From positions 1-5,972 of the forward strand of contig JBJECR010000145.1 of assembly GCA_051871275.1 (NCBI GenBank): a DNA stretch of 5,972 nt, read 5' to 3'. The translations under genes were made by a program, and so were the position numbers. This stretch comes from CAJUPY01 sp051871275 (GTDB lineage: Bacteria > Bacteroidota > Bacteroidia > Bacteroidales > Muribaculaceae). The notes under the pieces are model-generated. The model was not told where the DNA came from. It made no database searches and was given only the letters and a program-made list of their open reading frames with translations. Shown here one piece after another: positions 1 through 5,941 of this stretch (its first letter is position 1; each line of letters starts with the position of its first letter).

Positions 1-31
1 CAAAGTTAACACATTATTTCTTTGCTGCAAA
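1..31 (-). promoter_or_regulatory. Predicted Bacteroidota-type promoter reading out of the left edge
   Basis: On the minus strand a TTTG (28-31) is followed after 19 bases by TAACTTTG (1-8). This matches the Bacteroidota primary-sigma consensus of TTTG about 19-21 bases before TAnnTTTG. Transcription would start just beyond the window's left end and run leftward, so the next gene on the minus strand probably has its own promoter rather than relying on read-through from the ATPase gene. The gene itself is not visible. The match is exact at all conserved positions, but the region is A/T-rich and chance matches are possible. Confidence 0.5.
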
Positions 32-54
32 AAAATGTTTCAAAAAGAAATAAT
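13..54. repeat. A/T-rich inverted repeat downstream of the ATPase gene
   Basis: An 11-bp arm at 13-23 (ATTATTTCTTT) is perfectly complementary to 44-54 (AAAGAAATAAT), with a 20-base loop. It lies about 50 bases after the ATPase stop codon. As a minus-strand terminator it is weak: the stem is almost all A/T and no T-run follows it. The arms flank the -33 element of the promoter at 1-31, so an operator role is equally possible. The ATPase gene shows no better terminator within the window. Confidence 0.35.
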
Positions 55-104
55 ATTTATGGATTTTTAAGTGATTATTCTTTGCAGGTTCTCTTTGGAT
101 GCCA

Positions 105-1442
105 TTATATAATTCCCGTCATATAAAAGGGAATGTAAAGCAATTCATTTTCGCCCACTTGAAAATCTTTAGTGTAAATAAGGTAACTGTTTTTGATTCG
201 TGATGAGAATTTTGCTCTGAAAGTATCTAACGATGTGTGAGACTTATATCCCGATGATTTAACCTCAATAGGACATATCTTGTTTCCACGAGACAAAAGG
301 AAATCAATTTCACACAAGTGCTTTTCATCTTTCTCAAAAGTATAATAAAAAAGTTTATTCCCTGAGGATGTAAGCATTTGTGCCACAATATTTTCATACA
401 CATATCCAAGATTCGTCTCCAATTTGTCTGCGAGAAGTTTTTGATAAATAATATTCTCCGCAAAATCCTTATCCCAAAAAGCCATAGTAACAAAAAGTCC
501 CGTATCTGCTATAAACAGTTTATATCTTGACGTATCTTTTGACAAGGACATACCTATATTAGGGTCATCAGCATGGTATGAAACGAGTACCGCTTTGCTG
601 TCTTCCAAATTTATAAGCATCTCTTCTTCCAAATCGCTTCCAAGCCTTCCCACAACGGATGAAGCATAATATCGCGAGGTGTTTTTGCTTAATTGTGCCG
701 GAATAGACATAAAAAGTTTGCTAAGCTTTCCACTTGGGTCTATTTTCATAAAATCATCGGAATAAAGCTTGATTATTCTGCGTTTTACGGCATCTACTTT
801 AGCAAGATTATTTGTATCTATATATTCGTTTACCGCTTGAGGCATTCCACCAACAAGCATGTATAACCTTAAATCTCGTTCTTTTATGCGGTGTGCAGCT
901 CCAAGCGATATTCTTTTTTCAAAAAAAGACCTTATTAAGGGAACTGTTGCCGTGTCACCTAATGCCCAACGAAATTCCTCAAAATCCATAGGGTACATAT
1001 CAATCTGTTCTTCTTCGCCGGGAATGGTTATTCCTTTCGTATTCTGCTTAATGCTGATGAGTGAGCCTGTTTCAATATAATCGTATCTTCCGTCTTGAAC
1101 AAGGTACTTTATTGCTTGGCGAGCATTTGGACATTTTTGAACTTCATCAAATATAATGGCGGAACGACGGCGATGTAAAACCACATTATAAATAGCTTGC
1201 AAACGGAGAAAGATGAAATCCAAATCCATTAAATCATCAAAAAGAGATTTCACCTCATCTGATGCCCTATTAAAATCTACGATAAGGTAAGATGAATATT
1301 CTTTCTTTGCAAATTCTTCCACAATAGTGGATTTGCCTATTCGTCTTGCTCCTTGTATCATCAACGCACTCTTCCCGTTTGATTCCCGTTTCCATTCAAG
1401 GAGCCTTTCATATATTTTTCTCTTAAATATTCTATTCCCCAT
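105..1442 (-). CDS. AAA-family ATPase with DUF4143 domain
   Basis: This encodes 445 residues, the usual length for the AAA_14/DUF4143 ATPase family. The N-terminus carries an RKIYERLLEWK motif typical of the family. A Walker A motif GARRIGKST lies at 31-39 and a Walker B motif SAIIFDEVQ at 94-102. A sensor-like TGS lies at 125-127, followed by the family motif YPMDFEEF at 150-157. LVGGMPQAV at 196-204 marks the helical middle region. The C-terminal DUF4143 part has YEN (349-351), EID (378-380) and PIEVKSS (391-397), an arrangement like a PD-(D/E)XK nuclease fold; catalytic activity is unproven. There is no signal peptide or membrane segment, so it is presumably cytoplasmic. Family members are common, often multicopy, in Bacteroidota and archaea, and their physiological role is not well defined. 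The ATG at 1442 is chosen because it begins the conserved N-terminus and lies about 20 bases after a good promoter. The gene looks more A/T-rich than the nuclease gene. It is complete, with no frameshift. Confidence 0.93.
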   Translation of the reverse strand: MGNRIFKRKIYERLLEWKRESNGKSALMIQGARRIGKSTIVEEFAKKEYSSYLIVDFNRASDEVKSLFDDLMDLDFIFLRLQAIYNVVLHRRRSAIIFDEVQKCPNARQAIKYLVQDGRYDYIETGSLISIKQNTKGITIPGEEEQIDMYPMDFEEFRWALGDTATVPLIRSFFEKRISLGAAHRIKERDLRLYMLVGGMPQAVNEYIDTNNLAKVDAVKRRIIKLYSDDFMKIDPSGKLSKLFMSIPAQLSKNTSRYYASSVVGRLGSDLEEEMLINLEDSKAVLVSYHADDPNIGMSLSKDTSRYKLFIADTGLFVTMAFWDKDFAENIIYQKLLADKLETNLGYVYENIVAQMLTSSGNKLFYYTFEKDEKHLCEIDFLLSRGNKICPIEVKSSGYKSHTSLDTFRAKFSSRIKNSYLIYTKDFQVGENELLYIPFYMTGII

Positions 1443-1457
1443 AATTTACAGCATTTT

Positions 1458-1470
1458 TTTGCACTGCAAA
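1458..1470. promoter_or_regulatory. Palindrome over the predicted ATPase transcription start
   Basis: TTTGCA and TGCAAA flank a single central base, giving a perfect 6+6 dyad. It covers the last four bases of the -7 element and the predicted start of transcription, a position where a bound repressor would block initiation. A similar shorter dyad (TTTGC, one base, GCAAA) lies at 21-31 in the promoter leaving the left edge. The TTTG half is required by the -7 consensus, so part of the symmetry may be coincidental. Confidence 0.3.
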
Positions 1471-1498
1471 TATATATCATTTTTTCGTTTCCCGCAAA
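1467..1498 (-). promoter_or_regulatory. Predicted promoter of the ATPase gene
   Basis: On the minus strand TTTG (1495-1498) is followed after 20 bases by TATATTTG (1467-1474), an exact fit to the Bacteroidota TTTG / TAnnTTTG consensus. Transcription should begin near 1460-1462, leaving a leader of roughly 20 bases. The leader is A-rich without a clear Shine-Dalgarno, as is usual in this phylum. The -33 element lies inside a decayed unit of the adjacent 33-bp repeat array. Confidence 0.65.
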
Positions 1499-1504
1499 TT
1501 TAAA
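1485..1504. repeat. Decayed partial unit continuing the 33-bp array
   Basis: In register with the array, these 20 bases match the corresponding part of the repeat unit at 17 positions. The differences are a GC in place of CG after the C-run and one A for G. The half of this unit nearer the ATPase gene (1472-1484) shows little similarity and contains the -7 element. The array therefore once reached, or grew out of, the promoter. Confidence 0.6.
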
Positions 1505-1747
1505 ATGCCATTTTATGTCATTTCCCCAAAATTTGAAATGCTGTTTTATGTCATTTCCCCAAAATTTGAAATGCTGTTTTATGTCGTTTCCCCGAAATTT
1601 GAAACGCTGTTTTATGTCGTTTCCCCAAAATTTGAAACGCCATTTTATGTCGTTTCCCCGAAATTTGAAACGCTATTTTATTTCATTTCCCCGAAATTTA
1701 AAACGCTGTTTTATTTCATTTCCCCGAAATTTAAAACGCTGTTTTAT
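1505..1747. repeat. 33-bp tandem repeat array, seven full units plus a partial unit
   Basis: Units begin at 1505, 1538, 1571, 1604, 1637, 1670 and 1703; a 12-base partial unit follows at 1736-1747. Spacing is exactly 33 bp and there is no unique spacer, so this is not CRISPR. Read on the plus strand, each repeat contains GAAAYG, an 11-base A/T-rich loop, CRTTTC, then CCCC and RAAATTT. GAAAYG and CRTTTC form an inverted repeat spanning each unit junction. Variation is confined to a few columns (unit positions 2, 5, 6, 13, 16, 24 and 31). Because 33 is a multiple of three, two plus-strand frames stay open across the array and give short repetitive reading frames (1505-1750, 1515-1796). These lack a start context and are treated as artefacts. 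The array occupies almost exactly the gap between the nuclease terminator and the ATPase promoter. Possible roles are a multi-site operator, a structured RNA, or a neutral minisatellite. Confidence 0.95.
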
Positions 1748-1748
1748 T

Positions 1749-1789
1749 AAAAAAATCCGCAATACTCTGCTGCGAGCATTGCGGATTTT
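1749..1789 (-). terminator. Intrinsic terminator of the nuclease gene
   Basis: Bases 1778-1789 and 1752-1763 form a perfect 12-bp stem (ATTGCGGATTTT against AAAATCCGCAAT) around a 14-base loop. The loop can add a CTC/GAG stem of three pairs. On the minus strand the stem runs into seven T residues (1749-1755), four of them inside the stem. It begins about 20 bases after the nuclease stop codon. On the plus strand only four T residues follow, so it should act mainly leftward. It separates the nuclease transcript from the repeat array and the ATPase gene. Confidence 0.88.
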
Positions 1790-1809
1790 AGCATAAAGTA
1801 TGTGTATGT

Positions 1810-4800
1810 TTATCTTACTATAACACGCTGAACTTCATCGCCAACGGCTACTACGTAGATGCCGGCAGCAGGAAGTGTTACGGCTTTTGTGCCGGAAACA
1901 GCTTCAGAACTTAAATAAACGATGCCGTCAACACCATATACGCTTACGAGCATCTCTTCGCTTGTGGTGATTTCAATGCCGCCCTTGGTTGGAGTAACGG
2001 TGAAATCTGCTGCGGATTCTATGCTTGCAGCATCGGAAGTGGCAGATGTAATGCCGATGTTGTCTATAAGCCAACGGTCGCCGGAAACCTGTGCTATACG
2101 TATTCTTACGGCTCCTGTTACTTCTTGCTGTGCGGCAAACAGCTCATAGTCTATGCCGGAAAGAGTGACGGTCTTGATTGTTTTCCAACCTTCATCTTCG
2201 TCTGTGAGGTACTGGATTGCTACCACTGCATCCGTTTCAGCAGCACTCCATTTGCGAGCATAGAATGAAATGACTTTCATGCCATCGTATTTCATTGGCA
2301 CCATTTCCACGTAGCTGTCTGATTCTTTGCCCATACGGAGGCTGTATGTGCCTGCATAGACAGGGTCGGAAGACATAAAAAGTCCGTCGTGCACGTTCCA
2401 CTGTGTTGCATCGCCTTCGTATGTAAAGTCTGAGTAAGAATTAAGTCCTGTAACGTATTTTTCAAATGTTTCAAGGAATGTTTCACCCATCACAATACCC
2501 TGGAGTGATACAACGTCGGAATAGAATGTGCCGGAAGAAGCACGGAGCGACGTGTTGTAAAGTCCGTTTTCCGTTGCACCGAGGCGAACATAAACGGATT
2601 CTGCAGTTTGTGGTGCCACAACGCTTGTAGCCCATGCTGTGCCGTCAAGGCTAACCTCAAATGGGGCTGTAACGGTGAATGTGATATCTTCCGTGAGATT
2701 TTCGCCTTCAAGGAGGATTTCTACAGCCTCGGAAGCTGTATTTTGGAGACCGTTTATAGCCATTTCTACCGGGTCAAAGACAAAGTAGATATTCGGCTCA
2801 AGCGGAAGCGTTACAACCTTCACCACGTTGCTCTGAACGGTCTGTGAAGTGAGGCTGTATGTGTATTCCGTGTTGGCTTCAAGTCCCGTAACCTCGTAAG
2901 TAAGGTCATCGGCGTTCACATATACCGGGAAACCGCTCACAGGACCGTTTGCATCTGCCACGTCAAGGCGGTATGTGCCATCGTCAAAGGTATCGCCCAC
3001 TTCCACCCAACGAGCTGTGAATGAACTTGAAGTAACTTTTTCTGCAGGTGCTGCAGGAAGTCCGTCAAGTGCTTCACTGGTGAGGTTTACGTTGCTCACA
3101 ACGTCGCCTGAAGAGAGGGTAAGGGTTCCGCTATAGTTTGCAGCAGCAGACGGCTCAAAGAGAATACGGACGTATATTTCATCATTTGTAGCGGTTGTGG
3201 TTGCCTTTAATGCTTTTGTGTCAAGAACCGGAGTAATACTGAGTGATGCAGGGCTATCAACGATTTCTGCAGATGTGAAGCCTGTTCCGCTCACTGTAGC
3301 GGTTATGTTTCCGGTGAGACCGGTACTTTTCACAGCCACTGTTTTTTCATTTGTAGAGCCTGTAGCCGTTGTGCCGAAGCTGAGTGTACTTCCGTCTGCC
3401 GGATAACTGATAGTAGCGGCTGCTGCAGCTGTAGATTCGCTCCACGCAGTAGTTTTTTTGCTACCCCAGATGTAATCCGCAAGTTCAGGGTGGTCAATGA
3501 ACGGGTTACGGTTTTTCTGTTTTGCATATACGGCTTCCTGGCGGTCCACTTCTTTCTGGCTTACAGGATCCAGAGCATTCCAGTTCAGGAGCATATTCAT
3601 AGCCCAAGTGGTAAATGCAGGATAAGATGTGCCGTTCAGCATTTCTGAAGACCAACCTGAAACCTTTGTGTTGTAAGCGGTTACCATATAGAAGTAAGAA
3701 CGAGCGAAGTCGCCTTTAAATTCATCGTCAGGTTCCCAAACAGTGCCTGTGTAGCCGGAATATGTAGATGTTCCGAGTTTGCCAAGTGCCTTAACAGTGC
3801 CGGAAGAAGCCACGTATGTGCCGTTTGCACATTCACCGAACGGATAGTTTGCACGCTGGTTGTTTACATATCCGTCTGTCGGGTAAATATGGAAGAGGTC
3901 CGTGTACATAGGTGTTGCATCGCTGAACCAGCTCTTCGGGAATGAGTGTTCACGATTGTAGCAATCACCGATTTTGGAATATGAGCCGCACTGGTTTGTG
4001 CTGTAAGTAAATTCTTTTGTGCTGTACATATCCCAGATTTTGCCGTTGCTCTTGAGGTCCGTGTCCTTAAATGCCGTCCACAGTCCTGCATAGCTTACTG
4101 CCGTGTGTGAAGATATCTTTGTGCAGAGAGCGCTCAAAAGAGCAGAACCGCACAAATTCTCGCAAGATGTATAGTAGCCGGACGGGATATTATCTGATGT
4201 CACGCCACCGGATGAACTGCTGCCACTGCCTGTGCTGCCGCTATCACCGGTGCTACCGCTATCTGAACTGCCGGAAGAACTGCTGCCGGAATCAGAAGAT
4301 GTGGTTGAAGATGAAGCTTTTGCAGTGAGAGAAACGGTGCGTGAGAGTGAACCGGAAACGAGTTTGAGAGTACCATTAAATGTACCTGCCGTTGCACTCT
4401 TGAAGTTTATCTGCAGCTGAGCACCCGCATCGGAATTAACCTTTGTTGCGGAAAGCGTTGTAGCACCTGCCGTAAAGCCTGTACCGGAAACGGTTACCGT
4501 AGTGGATTCAGTAAGCCCTGTTCCCTTCACAATCACAGTGGATGTCTGAGTCTTGTTCAGAGTAACCGTGCCGAAATCCACGGTGCTGCCAGCAGCCGGA
4601 GATGAATATGACGCTCCTGTAGTAGTGCTGCCGCTGTCGCTACCGGAAGATGAGGAGATAGTGGCTTTGAGGTTTACTTTTATCGTAGTGCTGCCGTTTG
4701 TGAGCGTAAGCGTGCCTGTGTAGCTGCCACCGGAAGTGCTCTTAAAGTTTATCTGGAGCTGAGCACCTGCATCGGAGTTAACCTTCGTGGCACTGAGAGA

Positions 4801-5799
4801 CGTAGAACCTGCAGTGAATCCCGTTCCGGAAACAGCCACGGAAGTAGCGGAAGTAAGTCCCGTACCTTTCACAACCACAGTCTGCTGGCTTGTCACGCCT
4901 GATGTGCAAGTGCCGAAATTCACAGTGCTGCCGTTAGTAGGCGATGTGATGCCGGAAGTGGTGGTAGTACCTGCGATTGTAGCCTTAAGGTTCACCTTAA
5001 TTGTAGTGCTGCCGTTTGTAAGAGTAAGCGTACCCGTGTAAGTGCCGCCGGCAGTGCTCTTGAAGTTTACTTGAAGTTGTGCACCCGCATCGGAATTAAC
5101 CTTGCTGGCACTGAGCGACGTAGAGCCGCAAGAGAAACCTGTGCCGGAGATAGCCACAGTGGTTGAAGCAGTAAGACCGGTACCTTTCACCACGATAGTC
5201 TGCTGAGAGTTTACACCGGATGTGCAAGTGCCGAAATCCACGGTGCTGCCATTAGCAGGCGAAGTGATAGCCGCCGTAGCCGCAGCGGTGTAATCAGTGA
5301 TAGTCACGTTGTCAAACAGGCATCTTTTACCTGCTGTCTGGTTAAACTTAATTCTAACGTTGCCGCTTTTATTAAGCGTGTAGCTATATTTCTGATACGT
5401 TACACTTGAAAGAGTGATAGTACCGGCAGTGGTCCAAGACGAGCCGCTATCCGTTGAATACTGCACCTGCACAGTAGCATTGCCGTCACCCGTGCTCCAA
5501 GTGCGAGCATAGAAAGAGAGAACGCCGGCACCGCCTGTTTTGTTAGAAGCCATAAATGCATAGCTTGTGGCATCGTTTCCAAATCTAAGCGCACGAGTGC
5601 CGGAATAAGCATTTGCCGCATCCGTAAAAACGCCGGCATTAGAAGTAGTCCATGTGCAAGCATCGCCCACAACAGACCCGTCTGCATAACTACTTGAAAC
5701 ATTCGCCTCGAATCCCTCCGAGAACGTTGTCGCATTAGCAGTCAAGCCCATAAAAAGCAGGGCTGCTGCCACTAATTTGTATAAGTACTGTTTATACAT
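1810..5799 (-). CDS. Secreted multidomain endonuclease I-family nuclease with T9SS sorting tail
   Basis: This encodes 1329 residues, far longer than simple EndA/Vvn nucleases because many beta-domains surround the catalytic core. Order: signal peptide 1-23; jelly-roll-like domain about 24-172; three Ig-like repeats beginning at 178, 284 and 398; a Ser/Gly/Asp linker 496-533; nuclease about 538-782; a fourth Ig-like repeat about 797-908; an FN3-like domain about 912-998; a further diverged sandwich 1001-1104; a second jelly-roll-like domain 1105-1252; and a T9SS-type tail 1262-1329. The nuclease has the His-Me finger signature NREHSFPKSWF (615-625), with H618 as expected general base and E617 plus an Asn of VNNQR (645-649) as metal ligands. 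KGDFARSYFYM and NRNPFIDHPE are also family hallmarks. Inference: it is exported by Sec, then T9SS, and cleaves extracellular DNA for nutrients or biofilm turnover. The ATG is supported by the signal peptide directly after it. The gene has its own promoter region and terminator, so it is probably monocistronic. Confidence 0.93.
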   Translation of the reverse strand: MYKQYLYKLVAAALLFMGLTANATTFSEGFEANVSSSYADGSVVGDACTWTTSNAGVFTDAANAYSGTRALRFGNDATSYAFMASNKTGGAGVLSFYARTWSTGDGNATVQVQYSTDSGSSWTTAGTITLSSVTYQKYSYTLNKSGNVRIKFNQTAGKRCLFDNVTITDYTAAATAAITSPANGSTVDFGTCTSGVNSQQTIVVKGTGLTASTTVAISGTGFSCGSTSLSASKVNSDAGAQLQVNFKSTAGGTYTGTLTLTNGSTTIKVNLKATIAGTTTTSGITSPTNGSTVNFGTCTSGVTSQQTVVVKGTGLTSATSVAVSGTGFTAGSTSLSATKVNSDAGAQLQINFKSTSGGSYTGTLTLTNGSTTIKVNLKATISSSSGSDSGSTTTGASYSSPAAGSTVDFGTVTLNKTQTSTVIVKGTGLTESTTVTVSGTGFTAGATTLSATKVNSDAGAQLQINFKSATAGTFNGTLKLVSGSLSRTVSLTAKASSSTTSSDSGSSSSGSSDSGSTGDSGSTGSGSSSSGGVTSDNIPSGYYTSCENLCGSALLSALCTKISSHTAVSYAGLWTAFKDTDLKSNGKIWDMYSTKEFTYSTNQCGSYSKIGDCYNREHSFPKSWFSDATPMYTDLFHIYPTDGYVNNQRANYPFGECANGTYVASSGTVKALGKLGTSTYSGYTGTVWEPDDEFKGDFARSYFYMVTAYNTKVSGWSSEMLNGTSYPAFTTWAMNMLLNWNALDPVSQKEVDRQEAVYAKQKNRNPFIDHPELADYIWGSKKTTAWSESTAAAAATISYPADGSTLSFGTTATGSTNEKTVAVKSTGLTGNITATVSGTGFTSAEIVDSPASLSITPVLDTKALKATTTATNDEIYVRILFEPSAAANYSGTLTLSSGDVVSNVNLTSEALDGLPAAPAEKVTSSSFTARWVEVGDTFDDGTYRLDVADANGPVSGFPVYVNADDLTYEVTGLEANTEYTYSLTSQTVQSNVVKVVTLPLEPNIYFVFDPVEMAINGLQNTASEAVEILLEGENLTEDITFTVTAPFEVSLDGTAWATSVVAPQTAESVYVRLGATENGLYNTSLRASSGTFYSDVVSLQGIVMGETFLETFEKYVTGLNSYSDFTYEGDATQWNVHDGLFMSSDPVYAGTYSLRMGKESDSYVEMVPMKYDGMKVISFYARKWSAAETDAVVAIQYLTDEDEGWKTIKTVTLSGIDYELFAAQQEVTGAVRIRIAQVSGDRWLIDNIGITSATSDAASIESAADFTVTPTKGGIEITTSEEMLVSVYGVDGIVYLSSEAVSGTKAVTLPAAGIYVVAVGDEVQRVIVR
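1813..2016 (-). other. C-terminal T9SS (Por secretion) sorting domain, residues 1262-1329
   Basis: The tail has the family pattern: a VSVYGVDGIVY strand, a central turn, LPAAGIYVVAVG, and a final basic RVIVR. In this family the tail directs passage through the type IX outer-membrane machinery and is usually removed or replaced by a surface anchor. The final hydrophobic-basic pentapeptide is typical of Bacteroidales. The tail implies that the organism has a T9SS, which is not encoded in this window. Confidence 0.8.
2044..2487 (-). other. Second jelly-roll-like domain of the nuclease, residues 1105-1252
   Basis: This domain parallels the N-terminal domain (24-172) in motif order: FxExFE at the start, a GTYSLRMG strand (GTRALRFG in the first copy), ISFYARKW (LSFYARTW), IQYLTD (VQYSTD), VRIRI (VRIKF) and a closing WLIDNIGIT (LFDNVTIT). 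The fold resembles carbohydrate- or ligand-binding jelly-rolls of secreted Bacteroidota proteins. The ligand is unknown. Confidence 0.65.
3076..3411 (-). other. Fourth Ig-like repeat, C-terminal to the nuclease core (residues 797-908)
   Basis: The opening SYPADGSTLSFGT, the KSTGLT strand, the VSGTGF turn and the closing YSGTLTLSSGD align with the three repeats N-terminal of the nuclease. This copy is more diverged and has an insertion around residues 850-875. The nuclease core is thus inserted within a series of the same domain type. Confidence 0.7.
3454..4188 (-). other. Endonuclease I catalytic domain, residues about 538-782
   Basis: The His-Me finger motif REH is encoded at 3946-3954. The conserved TDLFHIYPTDGYVNNQR block (633-649) and the FGE that follows (654-656) are present. 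One family position usually Ser (RSN) is Ala here (A650). Six cysteines (546, 550, 559, 604, 613, 657) suggest disulfides, as in periplasmic or secreted relatives. All residues expected for metal-dependent, non-specific DNA cleavage appear intact. Confidence 0.88.
4318..5268 (-). repeat. Three tandem Ig-like domain repeats within the nuclease gene
   Basis: Copies cover residues 178-275 (4975-5268), 284-381 (4657-4950) and 398-494 (4318-4608). Each begins near SPxxGSTVxFGT, passes VVKGTGLT and VSGTGF, and contains KVNSDAGAQLQ; NFKS follows. The fold resembles ASPM/hydin-like or choice-of-anchor Ig domains. Copies 1 and 2 are closest. The first has two cysteines (192, 224), the second keeps one (298) and the third has none, so a disulfide is possible only in the first. 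Copies 2 and 3 are joined by a short Ser/Gly/Thr spacer. They probably act as spacers or adhesion modules. Confidence 0.85.
5284..5730 (-). other. First jelly-roll-like domain of the nuclease, residues 24-172
   Basis: Starting right after the predicted signal peptide cleavage site, this domain runs from FSEGFE through GTRALRFG and LSFYARTW to CLFDNVTIT. It is the N-terminal partner of the related domain at residues 1105-1252. It could bind a surface glycan or help fold the long protein; neither can be decided from sequence. Confidence 0.65.
5731..5799 (-). other. Sec signal peptide, residues 1-23
   Basis: Basic residues K3 and K8 precede a hydrophobic core LVAAALLFMGL, followed by ANA at 21-23, a good signal peptidase I site. 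No lipobox cysteine is present, so it is not a lipoprotein. It supports the chosen start codon. Confidence 0.9.
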
Positions 5800-5876
5800 T
5801 GCTTTCTATATTTTTCTATTTATCTATGTTAGGTTATTAATTTTCGCGTAATGAGGAAAAAGTGTGTAAATTTATA

Positions 5877-5904
5877 GCAAATTTTTGAAATATGCAAATT
5901 TTTG
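5877..5904. repeat. Pair of 11-bp direct repeats in the nuclease upstream region
   Basis: GCAAATTTTTG occurs at 5877-5887 and again at 5894-5904, 17 bp apart. The second copy extends to a near-palindrome GCAAATTTTTGC. It lies between the nuclease start codon and the best promoter candidate, and overlaps an alternative promoter (TTTG at 5895-5898, 20 bases, TAAATTTA at 5867-5874). A regulator site is possible, but the A/T-rich context makes chance similarity plausible. Confidence 0.4.
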
Positions 5905-5941
5905 CGAAAAATGTAGAGTGTGTAGAGTCAAGTGGCAAGTG

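Noticed and set aside
859..1080. Plus-strand reading frame opposite the ATPase gene
   Set aside because: It lies inside a well-supported minus-strand gene and has no recognisable domain or start signal.
1446..1454. Three-codon upstream reading frame (ATG CTG TAA) in the ATPase leader
   Set aside because: Such a short frame arises easily in A/T-rich sequence. It has no ribosome-binding site and lies within a few bases of the predicted transcript 5' end.
1505..1747. CRISPR array
   Set aside because: The repeats are directly adjacent with no variable spacers, and no cas gene is present.
1752..1789. Bidirectional terminator
   Set aside because: The plus-strand side has only four T residues after the stem, and no plus-strand gene leads into it.
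1505..1796. Plus-strand repetitive reading frames of 81 and 93 residues
   Set aside because: They exist because the 33-bp period is a multiple of three. They have no ribosome-binding context, unit differences are mostly amino-acid changing, and one frame runs through the terminator stem.
4787..5041. Plus-strand reading frames opposite the Ig-like repeats
   Set aside because: The Val/Pro-rich translation is the antisense of Thr/Gly-rich repeats and recurs opposite other copies (for example 3197-3406). It is a composition effect.
1810..5799. Nuclease and ATPase as one operon or a toxin-immunity pair
   Set aside because: A strong terminator, the repeat array and a separate promoter lie between them. 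The nuclease is built for export through T9SS, and the ATPase does not resemble a known immunity protein.
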